From: Warburgia ugandensis
Taxonomy: Eukaryota > Streptophyta > Magnoliopsida > Canellales > Canellaceae
Direction of reading: 5' to 3'
DNA length: 64,000 nucleotides
Assembly (NCBI GenBank): GCA_035236585.1
Contig: CP141128.1
Location: 35,632,684-35,696,683, forward strand
The translations under genes and the position numbers were made by a program. The stretch's first letter is position 1; every line of letters begins with the position of its first letter. Of this stretch, positions 44,155 to 56,500 are shown in pieces. The notes under the pieces were generated by a model. That model did no database searches. It saw only the letters and a list, made by a program, of their open reading frames with translations, and was not told where the DNA came from.

Positions 44155-44440
44155 CTATAAAATGGTATTAGTTGGTTTAAGGTCATTGAGCCAAAGTTGC
44201 TCATAGACAAAATATGGCGACAAATTTACACTGGCCCCTAAATTTAATAGTGCATTATCAATGACATGGTCTCTAATAAAACAAGAGATGGTAGGACAAC
44301 TTGAATCTTTAAATTTAGGAAGGGTTTGGAGTTGGATCAAAGATCTCACCTGCTTGGTTAGAAAGGCTTTCTTTTGCACATGAAGCTTGCAATTTTGTGT
44401 GCAGAGCTCCTTAAAAAATTTTTGCATAAGCAGGAATGTC
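44155..44440 (-). pseudogene. Athila-like aspartic protease fragment
   Basis: The open frame 44427-44155 reads KFKDSSCPTISCFI, then ALLNLGASVNLSPYFVYEQL. In the family the catalytic core is (D/T)LGAS-N-L-P; here the Asp is replaced by Asn (NLGAS), which would abolish activity. KPTNTIL follows, matching LKPT..TLQLAD of the flap region. Gag lies upstream and RT downstream on the same strand. Confidence 0.75.
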
Positions 44441-46200
<1,760 letters not shown>

Positions 46201-46229
46201 GCCTATGGGTACATTTAGTCTCAGGATCA

Positions 46230-46560
46230 AATGGTACTAATTTTGTGTTTTAAGATCATTGACCATGCATGCTCTAAGATGAACTCTTATCTATATGATG
46301 TAACCTAACTCTAAATGATGCACAATGAATCCTAATGGTCCACTAACAAGCTAGTTTTCTATTCTTTGTTAATCTATAGGGTGGTAGCTTGTAGACTTAA
46401 ACCTAGATAGCTCACCCTTTTATCTAGGCTCGATTACTACTTACCAGTCAAGTTCTGCTCTAAAGTGGTTAATACCATTCTCATGTAAGGAGGAGGTTAG
46501 ACCTCAACAAATGTCAACGGAAGGAGTGGGAAACCAACCTAACATGCAACTAAACATAAA
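46230..46560 (-). other. Minus-strand Athila leader with the shared module
   Basis: ATTCTCATGTAAGGAGG (46477-46493) and ACAAATGTCAACGGAAG (46507-46523) are the reverse complements of the module seen in family A and in the leader at 31.1-31.7 kb. GAGGT-TAG-ACCTC (46493-46505) could form a small stem. Confidence 0.65.
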
Positions 46561-47915
46561 CAACAACTAAAGAACCATAAAACTAGACAAATAAACATCC
46601 AAGACTAAAGAAAGAAGAACAAAATGGTGTGCATGGGATAAGATATGCTACACATGATTCTAAGTAAACTATGATGCATGAATGGGACATGAAAGGTACG
46701 CATGATTATTAAAGATGTAAGCATGGAATTAAGATGAATTTTATGCATGAATGGACACGGATATGGTGTGCATGAAATCTTGAATGGATGATGCATGGAA
46801 AGTATGCATAAAACATGGTATGACAATCAAGATTCAAAGACTTCTAAGCATTAGAAATGAGTAAGGAAAAGTATGCACAAATCATAAGCTTTATTTAATT
46901 GAAATTGTTACAAAAAGAGGCGCATAGACATTGGAAGCCTAGAAAGTAAAATTTCCCATTGTTCTTGGTATGAAATTACAAAGTAATGACTTCAAATGAG
47001 ATGTAACACAAAAGAGAACCAAAGGAAAAGAGTGTGAAAAGATGAGAAAGAAAGTAGTAGAAAGCAAGGATTTCAATGAACAACTAACTTGATCCAAGGG
47101 CTTCTATCTCTTGGCTGCCACTACAAGAGATTTGTGGCTCTTGAATACAAGGATCTTAAGCTTAGAACTAAAGGCAAATAATCAAGGAAAACAAGGAATC
47201 AAAGAAGCTAAATAAGGAAAGAAACAAGCAATGAAGACCAACTTGGAAATTAAGTGCAACAAACTAGAGAAAGCATAGTAAGAAGGGGGCATGAAGTTCT
47301 TAAGAAAAGCAGCCACTATGGAGAGGTGTTGATACCCTAGGAGCAACCAAAGGTGTGAGGCACCAATTTCTTGTTTGGAAGGAGATGCCTCCCCCTCTAT
47401 ATGTTACTACGCAAAAGGACTAGAGGGTGTTATATAGATGTTTTATCTCTTTCTAAAGTAACCTAATGGGTAAGGGAAGATGAAATAATATTGGGGAAAG
47501 AAGATGGGTAAGAAAATGAATCTTGAAAGTAGATTTAGGAAGATGAGGGGTAGGGAAAATCTAGGAACTAGAGATGGAAAATGAGAAACTAAGATGGGAT
47601 TTAAAAGGTGAGATTGATGGCAAAGATGGTGATTGCATTGAGTTTTTAGAGTGAGATAAAAAGGTGGGACATGGATGGAGGTAGAAGGGAGAAAAACATG
47701 ATTCTTCTTCTAATTGTTGGACAATGGAGAGAGAGTGAGAGAGAAAGAGAGAATTAGAAATATGGTGGAATCTTTCCTCTTAGTGGTCCACATGTGCATG
47801 CCTATCTTCTTGTTGATAAATCTCATCTTTTCCTTGCTAATTATCTCTTGAAAATCATGATGTTAGCATGCGATAGTTGCTTGAAATCTCCTCCAGTTGT
47901 GTGGTTCAATGTGGC
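46561..47915 (-). mobile_element. Minus-strand Athila-type LTR, right of gag, first part
   Basis: No coding signal. From 46.6 kb the sequence is rich in GCATGAAT-like words. At 47.86-47.91 kb the minus strand (GAACCACACAACTGGAGG..TTCAAGCAACTATC) matches the LTR phrase near 28.88-28.92 kb. A minus-strand TATA-like CTATATAA lies at about 47.43 kb. It continues at 52201 beyond family A copy A3. The boundary between leader and LTR is not sharply defined. Confidence 0.5.
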
Positions 47916-48341
47916 TGTGACAACCCAGGTTTTTGTAACACATTTTGTAATAATTTTTCAAAGGCAGGGCCCTTAGTAGTAAAAAAATTTCCCAAACAAA
48001 GAAGCGAAAATACCTTTCTTTAGAACTTGTTTTGAAAAACCCAAGTGATCACTTCATACATAACATAAGTAGAATTTTTGTACAAGATACAAGTCCATTG
48101 AAGTAATATTCATTTATTAAATTCCATAATACATCTAGTGGTTCTCGGTATAGCTTGGGTATCATTACAATACTTGTCCAAGTTACATAATCCAAATTTC
48201 AAAGCTCACAATACAATAAAAACTCTTAATACAATACAATGCTCTCAAATAAAAATACATGTCTTCAAGGGGAATACCCTGATGATTATTCTCCCAAATC
48301 TTCTTTAGTCTTGAGCTCCTAACTCTCCTTCTCTGTATCTA

Positions 48342-48375
48342 AGATATTGTAAATATTCAAACATTTACAATATCT
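48342..48375 (-). repeat. Conserved hairpin H2 of family A, copy A3
   Basis: AGATATTGTAAAT (48342-48354) pairs perfectly with ATTTACAATATCT (48363-48375); loop ATTCAAAC. Confidence 0.8.
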
Positions 48376-48529
48376 CAATAAGCTATGTTTGGTAGGGGAT
48401 TCAAGAAGCATAATAATTTGTCAGTATAATCCTAATACTTCATAATCCCATTATTCATATTCATGGATCAATTTCTTTACTTGGTCATATATGTATATCC
48501 TTACACACACATACTGTATACTTTGTATA

Positions 48530-48554
48530 GATATATATATATATATATATATAT
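48530..48554. repeat. (AT)n microsatellite in copy A3
   Basis: About 12 AT units replacing a mixed TATACATATA tract present in C and A2. Confidence 0.85.
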
Positions 48555-51500
48555 GGGCAAAACCGCAAAAATAGTTAATATCTCAAAACATAATCAAACC
48601 TAGTTTATACTAAGTTGATAGATCATCTAGACTCTACTAGACATACTCCCTCATTTGGGTAGTATCGGTAATCCATGATTACCCGACATCTCATCATGCT
48701 ATATCATAAGGCATTTCACTATGCCATGCATTATAATGCAAAAATACTCTAAGGACTCCTATGCATGTAATCATAATCCGTACCAACGTGCCTGAATAAC
48801 TGCTCAACAATCTACCTATACCATCCTTGGTGGAAATCACAATATCCATGTCCGTATGGGGGGGGGTGGGACCATGGCTATCACAGTGGTGGTCGTCCCA
48901 TAATTTCCCCACCTGACTTTTAGCCTTACTTAGGCTTGGTATCCATATCATAATAGTTTCGAATAGTGGGTGGCCAAACCCTACTAACTCTCCTAGCATA
49001 GCATCCCCAGGCATACACTTGTTTAAAACAAAACCACAAGCCTCCATGTTTGTATGTAAAGCAATTCTCATACGTATCAGACAATTTGTCTGTTTACTTA
49101 GGGACGGAATATCTTCTAGTTCCCTATTCTCTTAGAGTTTTTTCCTCAATTCTAACTTAACCATTTCATATGTGTTTTGGTTAGAACATAAGGGTTTCAA
49201 GGGATTTAATACAAGTATTTACATTACACTTGTCAGGATTTCTAGACATAAGATCATGTAATCAACATGTATATCTCATGTAGGTGCATTCATAAAATCC
49301 TCCTATCTTCAAGTAGTGATCCATCTCTTTAGATCTTCCATGATCCTGACTGACATATGTAATCTGTAAATCCATACATACTATCAATATTTATACAATC
49401 TAAATAATTCTATATTTTTTTATCCTATCTATATTCTTTTTTTTAATCTTGTCTTTTGATATAAAAGATCTAGATCTGATGTCCTATCATGATCTATCTT
49501 CCTTAGATAGTGTCTATCATATTGATCAATAGATCTAATGGTTAAATGATCTTCTAATCTTTCAGATCTAAGTATTTTTTATTCTAAGTCTTTGTGTATA
49601 TATATATTTTTTATCTTGACCTTTCATAGATCCTTTAATTAACAATTTATACTTGTTAATAAAGATCAAGGGCTTAGATCTTCTATCATCTAGTTCTTCT
49701 TTGATCTAAGTTCAGTTGTTTGATCATCCCTAAGGAGGATGATCTTGATTCTCTTCCTTGAATCATATTTGATCAAGGGTTTGGATTCTCTATCTAGATT
49801 TGTCTACAACATACATGCATAATAAAATACGAGATTAGAATTCTTATTGTTCTTGATCATTCAAGATCCTATAGATCTTGTTTGATCATCCTTATCTTAC
49901 TTACAATTTTTATGAGGATTATATAATTTACTAGCCTTTTATGCTCTTATTATTATTATTCAACTAGTTAATGTTTTATTGGTTGAAGATAGCTTATTCC
50001 ATCCTAAGTCTAGACAGCTCCTCTTATTTCCAATTGACTAAGGCTTACTAAGTCAAAGTCATTCACTCGTCTTAATTGTCCATGAATCTATATATTCCAT
50101 TAGTTTATATTTTTGGTGATTTATGCTCATTATATCTTAACAACTACTTAACATTTGAATCTACTAATAAAATTTGACAATAAATAAATCATAAACTTTA
50201 AAGCATAAATTCAATATAAATTTAACAACTATTTATACTAACATACTTCCAATGAATGTAACTTAACCTAATCAAATAAAACTATACTTAAACTAGCATG
50301 ATCCTAAGTTATGAAATACATGAAATTTTACTAGTAATTTAATGTAATCATGCTAAAATCATAATTTCAAACTAACATGACCCTAAGATAATTAAATTAC
50401 CAACCTATTATAACAATCTAATAACATATAGAGCACAACATACTAAAATTTAAGAATTGCAATATCATGCTTCCTAATTTATAACATAAATCCCATTTAC
50501 AATTCTATTATCAAATAAAAGACAAGTAAACTAATTAGATTAAGATTATTAGAAAATTTTACTTTTGATCCAACCATTAGATTTTAGATCTTTTCCTTTA
50601 GATCAAGGGTTTTAATTACATTTAGGGCTTTTACTTCATTCAAGTCCAAAGATCATATCCATTTGTTTTGTCACATGTAATCCATGATCTCACTAAATTC
50701 CATCATAATCCCATTCATACAACCTATCCAAAGGGTTTGATCATGCTTGATCTCATTGACCAAGAGGGTCCCTTTGTATTTTTAGGGTTTTTCTACCATA
50801 AAGGGTAGATTTCTTAATGTATCTTATATCTGTCATAATAAATCATATATCTCACTTTATTTCAACAGTATTTCATCCTTAAATCAAATCTCCAAGATCT
50901 GATTATCTCAGATATTGAAGATTATGAACATTGGAAGCTTCTTTCTTCAAAACAAAAAGCTTCCTGAAGATTTATATCCATTTTATGATTTTAGAAGAAT
51001 ATAGACATTACAAGATTTTCATAGCTTCTTTACAATCTTGATTTGGAGTTCAGATGCCTCCACAATTGAAGATTGAAGTTCATAGTTGTTTCGAGGGTCT
51101 AAATTTGATCTAAGCCCATTGAAATAAATAGCCTACATTGTTCAGCTGAGCAGGACTAGTCGGACGGAGCGGTCACCACTCTCCCATTACCGAGACGCAC
51201 GTCCAAACGTGCTCTCCCGGGACAGCTACTGTCGCACAGACTTTCCATTGGGAAGTCATCGCATGTGGAGTGCTCACACAGAGACGCTCCTATAGGGCAC
51301 GTTTGCATGCGGTGTTCCACTACAGTGTTCTAGGATCCGATCTTATTAGGAAGATTGGATAGTCCGTTTTGTACCGTCCAATCAATTCCTCTTCAATCAA
51401 AGGCTCAAAACTTGATTCAATTTCATGAAAATTCTACCCTAGGGGTTTTGGGTCCTTCTGGATCAATTGGATGGCTCAGATTTTTTATCTGAGCCCTCCA

Positions 51501-51993
51501 TCATATAGAAATGAAGGGTTCTTGTCCTTACTTGATTTTTATAATTTTTAACCTAAAACTAATTTTAAAAAAATAAAAATTATATAAAATAACATAAAAT
51601 AAGTATGGGAAGAGTTTCCACCTACTTGATTAGAGAAAACTTACGTTTTGAAACCCAATTTTAAAGAAATATCCCATTGATGATAAGATTGCCCAATAAC
51701 TGCTTGTTTTGTGATTTTTCGTTGATTGCATCATTGGATCTTGAAATTTCTTTGGGGACTTTGTAGATAAAATAATTTAGGATAATATGGATGGTGAGAA
51801 TTGTGAGATTTGATTTGGAATAGTGCGCCTAATTGAATTTAGGTCTCTTGTTCGAATCTAGAGAGAGGAGAGAGAAAGTGAAAGAGAGAGATTTTTGGGA
51901 ATTTTGGGAATGAGTTTGGATCTGGCTTTTTAGGGGAAGAAAGATAATTTTGTGATAATTTTTATGAATATTTTTGGATGATTTTTGGGGGTG

Positions 51994-52002
51994 TATTTAT
52001 AG
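51994..52002 (-). promoter_or_regulatory. Candidate TATA box of family A copy A3
   Basis: CTATAAATA on the minus strand, at the position equivalent to A1 and A2. Confidence 0.5.
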
Positions 52003-52200
52003 ATGTTTTTGAAAATTTCATAATTATTTGTAATAATTATGTTTTAATTCTTTTGAATATTAAATTAACATTGGATCCTCCACTACCACCTCCTTCTCCA
52101 CTATCAACTGCAGTGGTTTGACCACTCATTACATGATTTTTGGCTGTTGGATTCATTTGTGGGCCCTTTAATGGAGAAAAATCCATTTTATTCTCCCGAA

Positions 52201-52330
52201 TGGATCACTTTAATGGCTTCTTGCTTGGTAGCTTGAGTGGCTTAATCCCATGGCTTTCAAGGCTTGCTTGGCATAGATGACTTAGGTGGCTTACATGGCT
52301 TAAATGGCTTATAGATAGAGATGAATCTCA
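52201..52330 (-). mobile_element. Minus-strand Athila-type LTR, second part
   Basis: The minus strand reads CAAGCAAGAAGCCATTAAAG and AAGCCATGTAAGCCACCTAA, the same words as at 26.21-26.34 kb in the plus-strand LTR. It continues the LTR left of copy A3. Confidence 0.6.
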
Positions 52331-53660
52331 GGGAAGCTTTGAATCAATCAAAAACTAAAGAAAGAATGGGAATTAGAGAGAAAAAATTGTAGCAAACTAC
52401 TATTTTCTACAAAAACTGTAATATACCAACTAAGAAAAAAAAATTAACGATGAAATTTTTGTTAAATTTGTGAATTTCCATGACCATATGATAGATAACA
52501 ATAACAATGATCGACTAGAACTCATATAACATAAAAGAATTTGCTAAATTTTACACTATTTATAGATAAAATGAAATAGAGCACTTTGTTTTCTACAAAA
52601 ACCGTAGATAGTGCTCTCCTTCTTGCATCTTCTTTCCTTGGAAACTAGTAAAAAACTTGTTTTTTACTTTCTTTTCCTCTCCTCTTCACTGGTTCTTCTA
52701 TCTCCTTTAGTGCTATTTATTTTCTCCTTAACTAGGCGTCTTGCACTATTTGTAAGTTTTCATTGGTTCAAGCCTTGCTGCCCAAGGTAGTAAAACCTCA
52801 CCTCTCCTGCTTGTAATCCCATGATCTCTTGTCCTATATGTCTTTCAAATTCGAAAACTTAGCTGGCTCACATCCCTTATTCACTTTCTTTTTCTTCAAA
52901 ATAGACATCTGAAGGTGCTATCTATACAAGACGTAATTAGAGACTTTCCAAATTTTCCAATATCCCATGATTTAAGTTCTTGATAGACTATCCTAACTTA
53001 TGTTGCTCCTTAATCTCAAATCTCATTCCTTTAACCTTTTTAGCACAAGACATGTTTGGAAACACATCTGAACTATCATTCCTCCTAGATATTGATGTCT
53101 TTTGGCACCCCTCGTAGCCATACATTCATAGATAGATCATATCTTAGCCATCCAAGCTATCTCGAGCCAGAAGATCATGCCTCATTTCTAATTGGTTACA
53201 AGCAGTGGACCCTTCTATAAGAGAGAGTGTAGGACCAACATGCATGGTCTTTTCCAAAATATATTGTCCTAGAATATGATGAAAATGATATGGACATCCT
53301 TTGTACTTGGAAAATGCTGAATCTTGGGACATTTGTTTTGGATTTAATCTGGGATCATCCAATTTCATCCTGGATTGATCTAAATTATTCATTTCAATCT
53401 AAACTTTGTCTCAGATTTAGGGTTGATCTGCTAATTGTTTGAACAGAGTGTATCACACATATATGAGTATTTATAACTCATTGTTAGATGGAAATGTCAC
53501 ATTTGCTCAATGGATCAAATTTTATTTTCTGATGTGCTATCTCGATTGACAACAATGAGGGATCTAAGTATTGATTTTCTAACAAAGAGGGGTGTAGGCT
53601 GATTCTAAAACCTAGAGAGATTCAAAAGATGTCTCTAATGATAAATTTTTCACTACTTTG
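52331..53660. other. Unassigned non-genic stretch
   Basis: No recognised gene. TTTTCTACAAAAAC(T/C)GTA occurs twice (about 52.41 and 52.59 kb). Beside the second copy AGAGCACT..AGTGCTCT form an 8-bp inverted repeat (about 52.58-52.62 kb), and a minus-strand CTATAAATAG lies near 52.56 kb. These suggest an LTR fragment of unknown family. The minus-strand ORF 53392-53144 (82 codons) matches nothing I recognise. Confidence 0.35.
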
Positions 53661-53668
53661 TTAGCCAT

Positions 53669-54025
53669 GTGGCTAAGTAGATATAAATTTTGAAGGGTAG
53701 TATTTATCCTAAAGTTTTTTTATAGTTCTTGACTGGAGAAATATCAAGTCTTTTCTCCAGCCCCTCATCCTACATATTATTGCTGATATTATCATCACAA
53801 GGGAGAGTTCCTTGGTGATTATGTAAGTATAAATATTGTGGCTAAGTAGATACAAATTCCTAGAGGGCAGCATTTATCCTAAAGTTTTCTTGACAGTTCT
53901 CCAACCAGCGGAATATCAAGTCTTTTCTCTAACCCCTATTGTCCTACATATTATCCAAGCAGGTTTATACATATATGATCATCACAAGGGAGAGTTCCTT
54001 AGTGATTATGTAAGGATGAATATTG
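53669..54025 (+). repeat. 169-bp tandem duplication
   Basis: GTGGCTAAGTAGATA starts unit 1 at 53669 and unit 2 at 53838. Both units hold ATTTATCCTAAAGTTTT, AATATCAAGTCTTTTCT and CACAAGGGAGAGTTCCTT in the same order. Unit 2 has about 18 extra bases before the last block. Confidence 0.8.
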
Positions 54026-54066
54026 CCAATACAACCCCTCACATTTGTGAGTCATCATGGGTATGA
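53836..54066 (+). pseudogene. Possible plant-mobile-domain fragment
   Basis: A 76-codon open frame in the second unit of the duplication. WLSRYKFLEGSIYPKVFL followed by FSLTPIVLHII is reminiscent of the plant mobile domain found in transposon-derived and MAIL1-like proteins, where a W-L-S-x-x-V-F segment precedes a P-x-x-F stretch and a SLAP-x-VL helix. The GWL segment usually seen next is not recognisable. The first unit carries the same region with stops. No start context, exon structure or neighbours support a working gene. It could equally be a chance resemblance in retroelement gag. Confidence 0.3.
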
Positions 54067-54477
54067 CTAAGGCATTCTAGTGGATCCAATGAAGCTGGAC
54101 ATCAATCTAACACTCTGGTTCAAAACTTATGAGGTCAAAATTGGAGTGAAATTTATGGTAAGGACCCAAGGCCTCACGAGGATCACAAGGAATTATGCTT
54201 AGTGGTACAATAGTCTTCATGCACATTATTTCACTTAGGATTGTAGGCTATGATCAAGTCAGAGCCAGTCCAAATGCTAGAAAGAGAAGTAGTTGAAGGC
54301 CTAGTGATGCATCTTCAATTTGAAACAAAGCCTGAGGAATAAGAGAGAAGACTTTTGCTACAAAGAGGAAGTTGGATATGGAAAAAGGGATACCAAAGCA
54401 TTAAGGAGATTTCCTTTCCCTCTCTTTTTACTTCTATCCTTGTTTATCCTTTCTTAGATTAATAGACACTAATTTCT

Positions 54478-54877
54478 CAACCAACTATTCTAAGATCACC
54501 CAGAAGAAGAGAAAGCAAGAGGAGGAAACCCTCACAAGGTATTTCTCACTTTCCTCCCTTTCCTCTTACTTTTTTGGAAGTTGCAACATATCCTTTTCTA
54601 TAAAAAAAAAACTTAGGTTCACATGCACCATAAGGGGAGGAGCTTTTTTATAGCCAATTACAGGAGCCAATGTACTCTGCAACCAACTATTTTAAGATCA
54701 TCCAGAAGAAGAGAAAGCAAGAGGAGGAAACCCTCACAAGGTATTTCTCACTTTCCTACCTTTCCTCTTACTTTGTTGGAAGTTGCAACATATCCTTTTC
54801 TATAAAAAACTTGGATTCACATGCACCATAAGGGGAGGAGGTTTTTTATAGCCAATTATAGGAGCCAATGTACTTTG
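54478..54877 (+). repeat. 202-bp tandem duplication, nearly identical units
   Basis: CAACCAACTATT starts the units at 54478 (preceded by TCT) and 54680 (preceded by CTG). Both run through GAAGAAGAGAAAGCAAGAGG, TTGCAACATATCC and GAGCCAATGTACT. Only a handful of differences are visible, chiefly in an A tract, so the duplication is recent. Confidence 0.9.
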
Positions 54878-54879
54878 CT

Positions 54880-56495
54880 GAGGATCTTCCAATTATGACC
54901 CTTCCATCACATTCTAGCTGGGGTTTGGAAGAGTGACCTTAGACCCAAGCCTCAAAAATGAACTTGGCAGATTATGGAGCAACCACCTTTGAACAAGATG
55001 TTGAAGCAATCACAGTAGCACGACCATTACCTCCAAGGGAATATTGTTTGAGTTTTCTAGCAAGTGTGCAATAGTTAGTTGTAATATTAGTAGGTTCGAA
55101 CAAGGAAGCCATAGTAAGAAAATGACCAAAGTTGATTTAAACTAATTATCCTAAAACTAATGAAAATTAAAGAAAGATAATGATTTTTCAATTTAATGGA
55201 TGACAGAGAAAATAGATTTTTAATCCAAATTTAAATTGCTTGGATTAAAGATCATTTATCTTAAATTAGATCCACCACTTATTATTTTCTTTTGTCTATT
55301 GAGCCTTTAGATTGACTTCATCAAGTGAGTCCCATTCAACTCGTCATAAGTCATTAACTCAATCTTTTGATATGAAGTCTTGTGTGGTGCCTTTGAGGGA
55401 GGGTATTTGTAACTTAAACAATAGTACTAATTCACTTTGATATTATTCTAAGTTGTATCATAAGGGCATAGATCTATTATAGAATAGACTTACAAGAATA
55501 GGTTGATCCACTGAGATTCTATAATTAATGGGATTTAGTTAAAACCTAAGATAATCTACTCTAACCTTGCCAATGATTAAGGAAAGCAAATAAATTCAAA
55601 CATGAAAATAAAGCAACTTAAACTAAACCAAGTAAATAAGACAAGAAAAGTAAACTGACTAAAAACTTTAAAATTACTTTCATCAATGGAATTTGATTAA
55701 AATGGAATTAAATACAAAAAAGAAATAAAGCAAAGTAAATAAAACATCTATAAATGGTTCAAGTGTTAGTTGTAGGATTGCTTTATTGTGTCACTAAATA
55801 AAGATCTCTACACATCTACTTCCTATTTCTAATCTTCAACTTCCACTTTGCAGCTCCTTTGCCATGTCACTTAGCAAGGGCTTGTGCACATCAATCTAAC
55901 CCTAAGTACACTAGATTACAACCAAGCATTCATCATCAATGTGACTCCTCTTACTTGTTTAGGCACATGACTACTAGCCGACAAGCAAAGTGGGAAGTCT
56001 CCCAACATGCATCCACCCGAAATAACATTAAACCATACCCGTACCACTCTTAGGAAGGAGTGACCTTGACTTCCTTGTAAAGAGGCACCAAGTTTATATC
56101 TTTTCCTTATCAAGTGTTGGAAAACCCAAGGAAAAAGATGGAGGGTAAAGAAGAAAGGTGTGTGTAAAGGCAAAGCTGGAAAAGCATGGAGATGCAATGT
56201 GTGCAAGGGATGGGTATGCAAGGGAGAGGGTGGTGTGTGAAAATTTAAGGAAGAATGAAGGAATGCATGTATCTTAGAGATGGGGGAAAAGTAGATTTGA
56301 GTAGATCAAGGGTGTAGGGTATGTGGAAGTGAACAAAGGAAGGTGGAAGGTGGGAAGGGCATGTAAGAGAGTTTCCTACAATAGAGATGAGAAAGGGGGA
56401 TGCATGTAAGGGAATAGAGAATGAAGAATCACACTTAGAAAAAGAAAGAAAATATGTTAGAAGGAAAATGGTGTATGTTCCACCTTGGATAGGAG
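54880..56495. other. Retroelement-like non-genic stretch, family unresolved
   Basis: TTTTCTAGCAAGTGTGCAAT followed by TAGTAGGTTCGAAC (about 55.05-55.10 kb) resembles sequence at the ends of some plant gypsy LTRs. The rest is AT-rich with purine-rich blocks (56.1-56.5 kb). It continues at 59160 beyond solo LTR copy 2, so it was one sequence before that insertion. Small ORFs (55859-56053 plus; 56556-56245 minus) are not supported. Confidence 0.35.
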
Positions 56496-56500
56496 AAGGA
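56496..56500 (+). repeat. Target-site duplication AAGGA, left
   Basis: Repeated exactly at 59155-59159. Confidence 0.9.

Larger units (their letters stand above)
47916..52200 (-). mobile_element. Family A long LTR, copy A3, truncated
   Basis: It ends (minus orientation) at 47916 with ..CCTGGGTTGTCACA, the best preserved terminus of the family. It aligns with A2 from there to 52200, where it stops within TTCTCCCGAA; the last ~360 bp including the LTR start and one duplication are lost. Compared with A2 it lacks about 170 bp near 49.08 kb and the whole leader-like module (single GCTTACTA at 50043-50050). It keeps H2 (48342-48375), the GATC zone (49.46-49.88 kb) and the TATA box (52002-51994). 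The flanks on both sides are one minus-strand Athila LTR. Confidence 0.75.

Noticed and set aside
53144..53392. 82-codon minus-strand ORF as a gene
   Set aside because: No recognisable domain, no promoter or splice context, and surrounding sequence is repeat-derived.
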